Origin: an uncultured Parabacteroides sp.
GTDB lineage: Bacteria > Bacteroidota > Bacteroidia > Bacteroidales > Tannerellaceae
Reading direction: 5' to 3'
Length of the DNA: 64,000 nucleotides
Assembly (NCBI RefSeq): GCF_947855115.1
Contig: NZ_CANTZW010000002.1
Span: forward strand, 248,001 to 312,000
Shown: positions 27,667 through 36,229 of the stretch, piece after piece
Layout of the letters: every line of letters starts with the position of its first letter
Position numbering within the stretch: position 1 is the first letter of the stretch
The notes under the pieces: model-generated
The model's database searches: none
Told to the model about the DNA's origin: nothing
The model's input: the letters and a program-made list of their open reading frames with translations, nothing else
Position numbers and translations under genes: made by a program

Positions 27667-28895
27667 TTCTTCTTTAGTATACTATTGATTACCCGTACCG
27701 ACGAGACCAGCTTGTCGGTAGAGGTGAATATGTCTACGTTCCACACATGGGATGAACGGCCTTTGTGGATAATCGTCCCGACGGCACGTACCGTATCTCC
27801 TTCGTGGGCGGACGACATATGGCTGCCGCTGACTTGCATGCCGACTACCATCTCGTCCGGTTTCGCCAAGATCATGGAGCCTAGTCCGGCTACGGTCTCT
27901 GCCAACGCCAGCGTAGCGCCTCCATGCAAGATACCGAAAGGCTGGCGGGTCCGTTCGTCTACGGGCATTGTCGCTTCCACACGGTCTTCGGACGCATAGG
28001 TATATTGAATGCCTAGATTACCCATCAGGGCATGTTTGGCCCGTGCGTTCAGTTGGTCTAGCGGAATTTCTGTAGGCTTGATTGTCGCGAGGATCGCCTT
28101 TTCGATCGCTATCGCCACACCTTCCATATTGTTTGGCAAGGTTGTGAAATCGGCGCAAGCCTTTACGGAGTCGCGTGCGTTACCCATCGCCACACCGGTA
28201 CCGGCCAGTTGAAGCATGGACACGTCGGCCACACCGTCGCCGATGGCGATAACCTCCTCGGTCGTAATGTTCAACATCTCCATCAAGACCGCCAATGTAT
28301 TTCCCTTGTTGATGAAATGAGGAGCGACCTCAAGGAAATAGTCTTCGGAGCGGAAAGCCTCCAATACACCGTCCAGACGTTTCTTCCAATGATTCTCCAA
28401 ACCTACCAGATTGTTCTCGTCATCGCTGGTAAGGATACATTTGCAAGGGGCGAAATCCACCGCTTCCGAGAAATTCTCCACACCGATGATACGCATCTTA
28501 TTGAGTTCTGCCTCTTCTTGGACATGTTTGTTCTCCGGGCTATCGGTCAGGATATAATCCTTGTGATACGTGAAAATCGCGAAGCCGTTTTCTTTCGCCT
28601 TCCGATTCAAATAAGGGATCATGGCCGGATCAATTCGTTTCTCGAACATCAACTCTCCGGTCTGGGCGTTGATGATCTGGCCTCCGTTATAAGATAATAT
28701 GAAACCACCGTAATGATTCAATTCAAGGGTCTCTGCCAAGGGCTGAACCCCATTGGTAGGCCGACCGGATGCTAATACAACATGAACTCCCATTTGCTGG
28801 GCCTTTAATAGGGCGGCATGGGTCCGGGGAGTTATCTCTCTCTTGTCGTTAAGCAACGTCCCATCTACGTCTAAGACTAATAATTTGTACTTCAT
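27663..28895 (-). CDS. HAD-IIB phosphatase fused to MenI-like hotdog thioesterase
   Basis: A two-domain cytoplasmic protein of 410 residues. Residues 1-270 are a Cof-type HAD hydrolase: motif I LDVDGTLLND with D9 and D11, and motif IV IAIGDGVADVSML near 215. Residues 280-410 are a hotdog thioesterase. FGILHGGATLALAETVAG (320-337) matches E. coli MenI (YdiI), with E333 in the place of the catalytic glutamate. Since it heads the menaquinone operon, the hotdog half is the obvious DHNA-CoA thioesterase, releasing 1,4-dihydroxy-2-naphthoate for MenA. The HAD half's substrate is unknown. A perfect -7 element lies 27 bases upstream. Confidence 0.9.
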   Translation of the reverse strand: MKYKLLVLDVDGTLLNDKREITPRTHAALLKAQQMGVHVVLASGRPTNGVQPLAETLELNHYGGFILSYNGGQIINAQTGELMFEKRIDPAMIPYLNRKAKENGFAIFTYHKDYILTDSPENKHVQEEAELNKMRIIGVENFSEAVDFAPCKCILTSDDENNLVGLENHWKKRLDGVLEAFRSEDYFLEVAPHFINKGNTLAVLMEMLNITTEEVIAIGDGVADVSMLQLAGTGVAMGNARDSVKACADFTTLPNNMEGVAIAIEKAILATIKPTEIPLDQLNARAKHALMGNLGIQYTYASEDRVEATMPVDERTRQPFGILHGGATLALAETVAGLGSMILAKPDEMVVGMQVSGSHMSSAHEGDTVRAVGTIIHKGRSSHVWNVDIFTSTDKLVSSVRVINSILKKK

Positions 28896-28921
28896 GGCGT
28901 CTTATTTTATGGTTTAGAATA

Positions 28922-28929
28922 CAAATATA
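28922..28929 (-). promoter_or_regulatory. -7 element of the menaquinone operon
   Basis: The minus strand reads TATATTTG, a perfect TAnnTTTG match, 26 bases upstream of the HAD-hotdog start codon. I see no clear -33 element. Confidence 0.6.
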
Positions 28930-28969
28930 GGGAAAATAGTTGAGGTTCGATAGCTTGTTTGGACACACT

Positions 28970-29042
28970 TTGAAAAAAACACGTACATGCTTTCCGGAAA
29001 ACATGTACATGTTTCTTGGAAAACACGTACGTGTTTTTTCAA
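28970..29042. repeat. Triple palindromic repeat (ACATGTACATGT-type)
   Basis: Three successive imperfect copies of a GAAAACAYGTACRTGTTTTC-like palindrome fill the gap between the men operon promoter and the helicase stop. The outermost halves (28970-28986 and 29027-29042) are also inverted repeats of each other, with one extra A. The middle copy holds ACATGTACATGT. It lies downstream of the helicase stop on the minus strand, so it could end that transcript or serve as a multi-site protein-binding array. Confidence 0.7.
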
Positions 29043-29078
29043 GGCGATTTTCGTATGAACCGGGTCACTTTATCCTGC

Positions 29079-31001
29079 CTATCGTTCGTGCTCTCGTTTT
29101 GCGTGGATCGTGATTATTTTACCTATTTGGGAGATATAATCATAGAGCTCTTTATAAAACACATGGCGGGTAAGGGTAGAGGCGTCTCCCAAGATCATCA
29201 GTTTCATGCGGGCGCGGGTGATCGCCACGTTCATGCGCCGTAAGTCACTCAAGAAACCGATTTGCCCGTTCTCGTTAGCTCTCACCAAGCTGATCAAGAT
29301 GACATCGCGTTCTTGCCCTTGGAAACCGTCTACGGTATGTACGGTGATCAGTTGGCGCAAACGCTTGAAGAAAGCGTCTTGCCTGATCAATTTGCGGATA
29401 TATTGTACTTGCGCTTTATAAGGAGAGATCAACCCGAAGTCGATACTCTCATCCAGTACCCGCTCCATGGATATTTTTTCTATATAAGAACGTAATTGTT
29501 CCACGAGCAATTCAGCCTCTTGCCTGTTGACACGGCTCATGCTCTCCTCTTTCGTATCTTCCGTGAAATCACACCCCGATGTATCGAACCATACGATAGG
29601 GATATCCAAGCGTAGGATACCCCGGTGGCTTACCTCGGGAGCCGATTCAAGTTGGTTGTGGTAGAACCATCGGGAGGAGAAGCGCATGATGTCCTCATGC
29701 ATTCGGTACTGCACCCTTAAGAGAGAGACCGTTTCCGGTTTTGTCGAGGCTATCTTTTGCAGCAAGGTATGTCCCAAGCCTTCTCGCTCTGCTTCTATAC
29801 ATTTAATCGTGGGGGGCAATTGATGATGGTCGCCCGCTAATATGACACGGTCTGCCTTACCGATCGCTATCCAGCAAGCGGCCTCTAACGCTTGGGCGGC
29901 CTCGTCGATAAACAACGTCGTGAAATGCCGGTTCATCATGACCCGGTTCGCGGAACCGACCAAGGTACAGGCAACGACACGAGCCTCGTTGAACAACTCC
30001 ATATCGATCTTGACCTCCAATTCCGTCGCCCGGAATTTCAAGCGGGAAAGGCGGTTCCGGATCGTATCCCGTTCCCCCCGGCTTTTCTTTCGCATATTGG
30101 ATTGTATATCCCGTATCGCTTTCCGGATACTCCATAACTCGGTATAATCCGGATGCGCCTCAAAACGGCGTTCATAAGTGAAAGAGAGCATCTTGTCATT
30201 TATGCGAGTCGGGTTTCCGATACGCAGGACGTTGATTCCCCGGTCTACCAGTTTCTCCGAGATACAGTCTACGGCGGTATTGCTTTGGGCGCAAACGATG
30301 ACTTGGTTCTCTCGATGAAGCGTCTCGTAGATGGCTTCTACCAAGGTTGTCGTTTTCCCGGTTCCGGGAGGGCCGTGTACGATGGATACCTGTTTCGCTC
30401 CCAATACCTTGTTTACGGCCTCTTCCTGTGAGTGGTTCAACCAAGGGAAACGGATCGGGAATAATTCCCGCTGCCTCGGCTTTTCCTGTCCCAGCAATAC
30501 GTCTCTTAGGTGAGAGAGGCGGTTGTTTTTCGCCCGCATCACGTCCGAGAGCGCGGAAAACATGGCTTTATAACTCGTTTCGTCAAAATAGAGTTGCACG
30601 CCGAGATCCTTGTTTTGTCCCTGTAGGGTTGCCAAGGTGGGAAGAGAGGGAAGGATTACCACCATCCGGTCTTCCTGCACGTAGCTGATCGTGGCAGAGA
30701 AATCCAGATACTTAAATTTACCGCTGATATCTGTCGTGAAGAAGCAAACCGGCCGGCCGTATTCGAAACTATGCTCGATCTCTCTATCTTCCGTCCTTTC
30801 AATCTCGATCACTAGCTGGTTTAAGGAGTTGTAATAGCTGCGTCCGGCAACGACCGGATACCAGCAAAGGCCTTGCGCCACTCGTTTCCGTAATCCCATA
30901 CGCTCGGATTGCTGCCGGTATGTTTCCTTCTCGTATTCATATTCCTTTTGCAAGAGATCATATTGATGCCGCAAATCTACAAGCGGTGATGAAATTCCCA
31001 T
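29079..31001 (-). CDS. SF1 DNA/RNA helicase (UPF1/DNA2-like)
   Basis: A 640-residue AAA superfamily-1B helicase. An N-terminal beta domain (about 35-150) precedes the motor. Walker A is GPPGTGKTTT (210-219), followed by CAQSNTAVDCISEKL (Ia) and LFIDEAAQALEAA (Walker B, DEAAQ). AGDHHQLPPT is motif III, with SLLRVQYRMHEDI (IV), VHTVDGFQGQERDVILIS (V) and RRMNVAITRARMKL (VI). These are the motifs of the UPF1/IGHMBP2/DNA2 group. In Bacteroidetes such single genes are widespread, and the cellular task is not established. It is divergent from the Hpt gene. Confidence 0.93.
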   Translation of the reverse strand: MGISSPLVDLRHQYDLLQKEYEYEKETYRQQSERMGLRKRVAQGLCWYPVVAGRSYYNSLNQLVIEIERTEDREIEHSFEYGRPVCFFTTDISGKFKYLDFSATISYVQEDRMVVILPSLPTLATLQGQNKDLGVQLYFDETSYKAMFSALSDVMRAKNNRLSHLRDVLLGQEKPRQRELFPIRFPWLNHSQEEAVNKVLGAKQVSIVHGPPGTGKTTTLVEAIYETLHRENQVIVCAQSNTAVDCISEKLVDRGINVLRIGNPTRINDKMLSFTYERRFEAHPDYTELWSIRKAIRDIQSNMRKKSRGERDTIRNRLSRLKFRATELEVKIDMELFNEARVVACTLVGSANRVMMNRHFTTLFIDEAAQALEAACWIAIGKADRVILAGDHHQLPPTIKCIEAEREGLGHTLLQKIASTKPETVSLLRVQYRMHEDIMRFSSRWFYHNQLESAPEVSHRGILRLDIPIVWFDTSGCDFTEDTKEESMSRVNRQEAELLVEQLRSYIEKISMERVLDESIDFGLISPYKAQVQYIRKLIRQDAFFKRLRQLITVHTVDGFQGQERDVILISLVRANENGQIGFLSDLRRMNVAITRARMKLMILGDASTLTRHVFYKELYDYISQIGKIITIHAKREHER

Positions 31002-31131
31002 TCCTTATTAATTCAATTAGTCGGATAAACGAAGCCTGGGCGTTCTGGGGCCCGAGGCAGGCGACAAAAGTACTAAAATTATCGTTTCGTATCCAAGTTG
31101 CGGTGAGCAAAGAAAAAGAATACGGCTTAGA

Positions 31132-31162
31132 TTGGGTGGTATCTATAATTTTCCTAATTTTG
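31132..31162 (+). promoter_or_regulatory. Promoter of the Hpt gene
   Basis: TTGG (31132-31135) and TAATTTTG (31155-31162) are separated by 19 bases, a good Bacteroidetes -33/-7 pair. The start codon is 24 bases downstream. Confidence 0.65.
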
Positions 31163-31186
31163 TACGAAAACTAATATCATAAAAAA

Positions 31187-31558
31187 ATGAATGAGAACGA
31201 TGCTTTTTATAACGCATTAGAAGATGTTGCCGCTTGGGATAAAGAGAATACCTTAGATCGTTTTATGAATAATGACATCCTTTTTAAGAAGTTCCTGGGC
31301 AAATTTATCACTACGGATAGTTCCTACGCGAAATTGCGAGACTCTTTGAAGGAGGGAAACCTGGAGGATGCCAAATTATATTCGCATACCTTGAAAGGGA
31401 TAGCCGCCAATTTGGGCTTGGTGAAATTATCCGGTATATCAAACGATATGTTATCCCTGTTAAGGAAAGGGAATCTGGAAGATGCGTCGCGGTATGAAGA
31501 TGCGCTGGAAAAACAATATGATGCCGTGAAAGAGATCGTTCATAAGTTTTGCGCCTGA
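31187..31558 (+). CDS. Stand-alone histidine phosphotransfer (Hpt) protein
   Basis: A 123-residue helical protein with the Hpt signature YSHTLKGIAANLGL; H67 is the phospho-accepting histidine. Typical four-helix-bundle surroundings (FLGKFITTDSSYAKLRDSL before it, LSGISNDMLSLLRKGNLEDA after it) support the call. Such domains shuttle phosphate between hybrid kinases and response regulators. No kinase or regulator is adjacent, so partners must be elsewhere; the nearest kinase in the window is 32 kb away at 63.3 kb. It is 38 bases upstream of the cysteine desulfidase-like gene. Confidence 0.85.
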   Translation: MNENDAFYNALEDVAAWDKENTLDRFMNNDILFKKFLGKFITTDSSYAKLRDSLKEGNLEDAKLYSHTLKGIAANLGLVKLSGISNDMLSLLRKGNLEDASRYEDALEKQYDAVKEIVHKFCA

Positions 31559-31596
31559 TCTAATGTAACATTCAAATCTAAATAAAGACGGTCATT

Positions 31597-32889
31597 ATGG
31601 ATGCTATCATAAAAACTCAAATTATAGAATTGATTCACAGGGAGGTAATCCCCGCTATCGGATGTACGGAACCTGTCGCCGTGGCTTTGGCCGCCGCAAA
31701 AGCTGCGGAGGTGCTGGGGCGCAAGCCGGAGAAGATAGAGGTTCATCTGAGTGCCAATATCTTGAAGAATGCCATGGGGGTGGGGATCCCGGGAACCGGA
31801 ATGGTGGGATTACCTATCGCTATCGCTTTGGGGTCGCTCATCGGTAAATCCGCTTATGGGCTGGAAGTACTGAAAGACCTTACCCCGGAGGGATTGGAAG
31901 AAGGCAGGGAAATGGTCTGTAAGAAGTGTATCCATATAGATCTGAAAGAGAATGTGGATAAACTTTATATCGAGATTGTAAGCTCCGCAGGAGACGACCG
32001 CTCGAAGGTAATCATTTGCCATGAGCACACTCATATAATATATGTAGAGAAAAACGGGGAGGTGCTGACCGATTTGCGTACGACAAATGCCTCTGGCGAG
32101 GAAGTTTGCGAGAACAAGGATTTGCGTTTGTCCTTTTCTATGGTTTATGAGTTTGCCATGGAGATGCCGTTAGATGAGATTCGTTTTATCTTAGAAACGG
32201 CCGAGTTGAATAAAAAAGCGGCTCAGGCTTCCATGAAAGGTAATTACGGGCATACCGTGAGTAAGACGGTATCGGGGGCTTTTGGCCGTAAATTCATGGG
32301 GGATTCCGCTTACACGCATATGTTGATCATGACTTCCGCCGCTTGCGACGCTCGTATGGATGGTGCCATGATCCCGGTGATGAGTAACTCGGGGAGTGGT
32401 AACCAGGGAATTGCCGCTACGCTTCCGGTTCTTTCTTTCGCCGAGGATATCCAATGCTCGGAAGAACAACTGATTCGTGCGCTGATGTTAAGCCATTTGA
32501 TGGTGATCTATATCAAGCAAAGCCTAGGGCGTTTGTCCGCCCTTTGTGGTTGTGTGGTTGCCGCTACGGGGGCGAGTTGCGCCATCACTTATTTGATGGG
32601 AGGGGATAAGACGCGGATTTCTTATGCCGTAAAGAATATGATCGGTAATATTACGGGAATGATTTGTGACGGGGCCAAGCCTAGTTGTGCCATGAAGGTG
32701 TCTAGCGGCGTATCTACGGCTATGCTTTCCGCGCTGATGGCTATGGAAGATAAGGTGGTGACTTCCGTGGAGGGTATCATCGATGAGGATGTAGACAAGT
32801 CGATCGCCAACCTGACCGCTATCGGTTCTAAGGGAATGGAGGCGACAGACCGTTTGGTGCTGGACATCATGACCGGTAAATCTTGTTAA
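31597..32889 (+). CDS. L-cysteine desulfidase / UPF0597 family iron-sulfur enzyme
   Basis: A 430-residue cytoplasmic protein of the CyuA (YhaM) / UPF0597 family, related to the alpha domain of iron-sulfur L-serine dehydratases. The start motif IPAIGCTEPVAVALAAAKA contains the conserved GCTEP cysteine (C23). Further conserved cysteines lie in LCGCVVAATGASCAITYLMGG and MICDGAKPSCAMKVSSG, as expected for an oxygen-sensitive [4Fe-4S] lyase. Known members cleave cysteine to pyruvate, ammonia and sulfide. Substrate choice cannot be read from sequence alone. It probably shares the Hpt promoter. Confidence 0.85.
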   Translation: MDAIIKTQIIELIHREVIPAIGCTEPVAVALAAAKAAEVLGRKPEKIEVHLSANILKNAMGVGIPGTGMVGLPIAIALGSLIGKSAYGLEVLKDLTPEGLEEGREMVCKKCIHIDLKENVDKLYIEIVSSAGDDRSKVIICHEHTHIIYVEKNGEVLTDLRTTNASGEEVCENKDLRLSFSMVYEFAMEMPLDEIRFILETAELNKKAAQASMKGNYGHTVSKTVSGAFGRKFMGDSAYTHMLIMTSAACDARMDGAMIPVMSNSGSGNQGIAATLPVLSFAEDIQCSEEQLIRALMLSHLMVIYIKQSLGRLSALCGCVVAATGASCAITYLMGGDKTRISYAVKNMIGNITGMICDGAKPSCAMKVSSGVSTAMLSALMAMEDKVVTSVEGIIDEDVDKSIANLTAIGSKGMEATDRLVLDIMTGKSC

Positions 32890-32922
32890 TATGCGGCCAG
32901 GCCGGCAATTTGTTATCGGATT

Positions 32923-34257
32923 ATGATGAAGGACTTATATAGGGGGGAAGTGTTCTATTTACTCGCTTCCCCGCTGGAACATGCGGAGGCTTACCGCTAT
33001 TTTGAGGATGGAGGCTTGGTTGTTGTAGAAGGAAAGATTGTTGAGGCCGGCCCATTCGAGGCGATGCGTTCCCGTTACCCGGATTTTCCGGTGACGGATT
33101 ATTCCGGGAAATTGATCACTCCCGGTTTTATAGATTCCCATATTCATTTTTCCCAGTCGGAGATATTAGGTATGTACGGCAAGCAACTCCTGGATTGGCT
33201 GGACGAATATACGTTTCCAGCCGAGGAAGCTTTCTCTTCTATGGCGTACGCTCGAGATATCGCCCGTTTTTTCGTAAAGGAACTGCTGAAAAACGGAACT
33301 ACGACTTGCGCTGCTTATACCACGGTTCATTCGGTTTCCGTAACCGCTTTATTTTCCGTAGCCTCGGAATATAATATGCGCATATTGGCGGGAAAGGTGA
33401 TGATGAACCGGAACGCTCCGGATTATTTGGTTGATACGACACGCCAGAGTGAGTCGGACTGCCGTAGCTTGATAGAGGAGTGGGATGGGAAAGGGCGTAA
33501 CCATTATGTGATCACGCCTCGTTTCGCCATAACCAGTACGCCGGATCAATTAGCGTGCGCCGGCCGTTTGCATGTTGAGTATCCCGATACGTATATACAG
33601 ACGCATCTCTCGGAAAATCAAGGGGAGATCGAATCCGTCTTATCGCTTTATCCCGGCCATACGGATTATCTGGATGTCTATGAGCGGGCCGGGTTACTGA
33701 CCGATCGTTCGATATTTGGGCATTGTGTCCATCTAACCGAACGGGAATATAAGCGGTTGGGAGAGGCGGGAGGCATTATCGCCCATTGTCCGACATCGAA
33801 CCTTTTCCTTGGAAGCGGGTTATTTGATATGAAGGAAGCGAATCGTTATGGCATACGTACCACCCTGGCGACGGATGTCGGTGCCGGAACCTCTTTCTCT
33901 ATGTGGCGTACGATGGGAGAGGCTTATAAGATACAGCAATTGAACGGTTATCCGATGACCGTTTTAGACGCTATGTATAAATGCACGTTAGGTTCTGCCC
34001 GGGCTTTGTCTCTGGATGACCGGATCGGGAATTTCCTTCCCGGTCGCGAGGCGGATTTTATAGTCGTGGATTATGCCACTACCCCTGTCCAAAAGAAACG
34101 GATGGAGTATCTCCGATCGAGAGATAAATGGACGATCGAGAATAAGCTATTTGGCCTGCAAACCCTCGGTGACGACCGGAATACCGTTTCTACCTATTTG
34201 ATGGGTAAGCGGGTATACGGCTCAGATCCGTGCGATCATCAAGAAGCAAGTATGTAA
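32923..34257 (+). CDS. guaD: Guanine deaminase
   Basis: This amidohydrolase converts guanine to xanthine and ammonia. It has 444 residues, close to the E. coli enzyme (439). The metal-binding HIHFSQ (H73, H75) is preceded by ITPGFIDSH. Further metal and catalytic residues lie in YIQTHLSENQGEI (H and E), FGHCVHLTEREY and LATDVGAGTSFSMW (D). The HLSENxxEI and TDVGAGTSxS motifs are diagnostic of guanine deaminases versus other hydrolases. The start is ATG 32923 or the adjacent ATG 32926. The last 36 bases overlap the convergent ferredoxin gene tail to tail. Confidence 0.93.
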   Translation: MMKDLYRGEVFYLLASPLEHAEAYRYFEDGGLVVVEGKIVEAGPFEAMRSRYPDFPVTDYSGKLITPGFIDSHIHFSQSEILGMYGKQLLDWLDEYTFPAEEAFSSMAYARDIARFFVKELLKNGTTTCAAYTTVHSVSVTALFSVASEYNMRILAGKVMMNRNAPDYLVDTTRQSESDCRSLIEEWDGKGRNHYVITPRFAITSTPDQLACAGRLHVEYPDTYIQTHLSENQGEIESVLSLYPGHTDYLDVYERAGLLTDRSIFGHCVHLTEREYKRLGEAGGIIAHCPTSNLFLGSGLFDMKEANRYGIRTTLATDVGAGTSFSMWRTMGEAYKIQQLNGYPMTVLDAMYKCTLGSARALSLDDRIGNFLPGREADFIVVDYATTPVQKKRMEYLRSRDKWTIENKLFGLQTLGDDRNTVSTYLMGKRVYGSDPCDHQEASM

Positions 34258-35199
34258 TACCACCGTGATAACGATCCATAAGCGTTCAGCGTTAGCCGGC
34301 CGTAAACCCGGAAAATAATATTCTATAGCCTCGTGCTTGCAAGCGGAAAGGCAATCTCCACAGTAGGTACAGGTGTACCCTATCTTTCCCTTCTTGATCT
34401 CTTCCTTATGCAGGGCATCATAACGGCAAGCGTTCGTACAGGCCATGCAATGGCAACAGCCGGCTGTCAGCCGTACCCGGAAAGGAGAGAGGTACTTGAG
34501 GCAAGAGACCAAAGTCCCGATCGGGCAATAACTACTGCAATGTACCATCTTCCGTCTTTTCCTGGAAAATAATAACATGACAAGTAGCCCGATACCTCCG
34601 GTCGCTATCCCAAAAGCGGTAGCCACCACACCGCTCGCTCCGGATATCCGTAGCAGGAAAGCGCCCGCCATAACCAGAAATAAGACACTGTATCGCATTT
34701 GCTTATGGTAGGGAAACATCTTTCGTTCCAATTTTCCCCGGGCGTTCCAGGCGTCGAATGCCCCGAAATAACAAAGCTGGCTACACCAGGCAGGGCCGGA
34801 TAGTAATAAAGTACTGATAAACAGTATCGGCATAAATAGACCCTCGAATCGATAAATCGGCCCGGCTAAAATGACCGCGGGGATTGGTAAATGCAGTTTT
34901 CCGGACATAAGGAAGATAGGATCGGCAAAAATCCCTAGCATGAGTTGCCCGAAGAAAACGATCGAGAATAATAACCACGCTCTTTTTCTCCATTTGGGCC
35001 GTTCCTCCCGGTCCTGCATCTTGTGGCAAAGCCAGCCGCCGTATAGCATGGCAAGCATTACTTGTATCCATCCTCCATGTGGAAATAGCCTTTCACCGAG
35101 CAACAGCGGATATTTAGGCATGACCTGGACGATCGAAAGTAATCCTCCGATTACTAATACGGTACTGGCAATAGACCTATTGATTGCAGGAAAGAGCAT
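34222..35199 (-). CDS. Membrane polyferredoxin (4Fe-4S binding protein)
   Basis: A 325-residue membrane protein with about six helices and two C-terminal ferredoxin clusters. The clusters are visible as CCHCMACTNACRYDAL and CTYCGDCLSACKHEAIEYYFPG. An additional CSSYCPIGTLVSCL motif precedes them, and another cysteine pair (WCSQLCYFG) lies in a loop. This layout is that of NapH/CcoG-like electron-transfer proteins, which pass electrons between quinol and a soluble partner. The partner here is unknown. The gene is only three bases downstream of the DUF3843-like gene on the minus strand, so the two are probably cotranscribed. Confidence 0.82.
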   Translation of the reverse strand: MLFPAINRSIASTVLVIGGLLSIVQVMPKYPLLLGERLFPHGGWIQVMLAMLYGGWLCHKMQDREERPKWRKRAWLLFSIVFFGQLMLGIFADPIFLMSGKLHLPIPAVILAGPIYRFEGLFMPILFISTLLLSGPAWCSQLCYFGAFDAWNARGKLERKMFPYHKQMRYSVLFLVMAGAFLLRISGASGVVATAFGIATGGIGLLVMLLFSRKRRKMVHCSSYCPIGTLVSCLKYLSPFRVRLTAGCCHCMACTNACRYDALHKEEIKKGKIGYTCTYCGDCLSACKHEAIEYYFPGLRPANAERLWIVITVVLHTCFLMIARI

Positions 35200-35202
35200 A
35201 TG

Positions 35203-36186
35203 TTATTTCGCTGATTCTCTCTTGAAATTTTCTATTGTTAGAAGCAAAGCCGGGTTTTCCTGACAGTGTGCCAACGGGCCACTTTGCCAATAAGTGTTGT
35301 TGTAATGGATGAGTACGCAAGAGATTGTCTGTCCCACCTTCGGCATCTGCCTCTGGTCCAAAGATTGCTTCATGATGTGCAAGCCTTTTTTGTTGTCATC
35401 ACAAAGATCATCGGCGATGAGATATTCTGTTTCTTCGGATGTGATCTTGAAATAGGAGAGTTCTTCTTTTTTTACGTTTCTCAAAACCTCGGCTTGAGGA
35501 CTCTCCACGAATATTTTCGCCAGCCATTCCGGGGTTGTCAACGAAAGGAAATTCTTACGGCTCTTAAATGCGAGTTCATTAAGAGTCGTATTCTCTTCTG
35601 TCGCTAACTCCGTATGGTTGAATGCGTTGAAATAGCAATGAAAATGAAACCATTCCAAGAACGTGCGGTATTCTTGGAAATCCTCGAAGGTACGTCTCGG
35701 ATTGAAATAGGCTTGCATCAGCTCGTTTTCCGGGGCGACCTCGTAATCATCCATTAAAAAATGATAGAGCTCGCGGGCTATGCTCGCAATAATGGGATCT
35801 TCCGGATAAATGACTGGGTTCTCACGCATTTGCCGCACATGATGCCAGATAAGGAAACGAATATCTTCCTCATTGATCTCACCGGGGAAATAATTCTTGC
35901 TGAGATAGAAGAAAGGGAGATACGTGCCATAAAGCCGTTTGCACTCGGATGTGAACGATTGCCAGATCCCCGTCCCGGAAATGATATCCTCGAACCATGC
36001 GGTAAGGCAGATACAGAATTCCCGGGTATGGCAATCTTGCTCGAAGAGTTCTCTGTGTATTGGTATATCAGCAAGGAAATCATAAAGATCGGTTGCGAAA
36101 TCAGCGTAATAAACGTCTACATCTGTGGTTTTTCTGTATGGATGCCACTCACTCCATTCCTTTGGATAAATTCGTTTCGTTTTCAT
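35203..36186 (-). CDS. DUF3843-like Bacteroidales protein
   Basis: A 327-residue soluble, acidic protein that begins MKTKRIYPKEWSEWHPY. The PKEW..HPY start and the aromatic-rich helices (WFEDIISGTGIWQSF, WHHVRQMRENPVIYPEDP) are what I associate with DUF3843, a Bacteroidales family without known function. No signal peptide, transmembrane segment or recognised catalytic motif is visible. It precedes the polyferredoxin gene on the same strand with a three-base gap, so a redox-related role is possible but only inferred. Confidence 0.6.
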   Translation of the reverse strand: MKTKRIYPKEWSEWHPYRKTTDVDVYYADFATDLYDFLADIPIHRELFEQDCHTREFCICLTAWFEDIISGTGIWQSFTSECKRLYGTYLPFFYLSKNYFPGEINEEDIRFLIWHHVRQMRENPVIYPEDPIIASIARELYHFLMDDYEVAPENELMQAYFNPRRTFEDFQEYRTFLEWFHFHCYFNAFNHTELATEENTTLNELAFKSRKNFLSLTTPEWLAKIFVESPQAEVLRNVKKEELSYFKITSEETEYLIADDLCDDNKKGLHIMKQSLDQRQMPKVGQTISCVLIHYNNTYWQSGPLAHCQENPALLLTIENFKRESAK

Positions 36187-36229
36187 GTTTAATATTTTGT
36201 GCGTAAAAGTATGCCTTTTCCGCGAATAA

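Noticed and set aside
28970..29042. Possible CRISPR array
   Set aside because: The three repeat units are palindromes placed directly after each other, with no unique spacers of constant length and no cas genes nearby.
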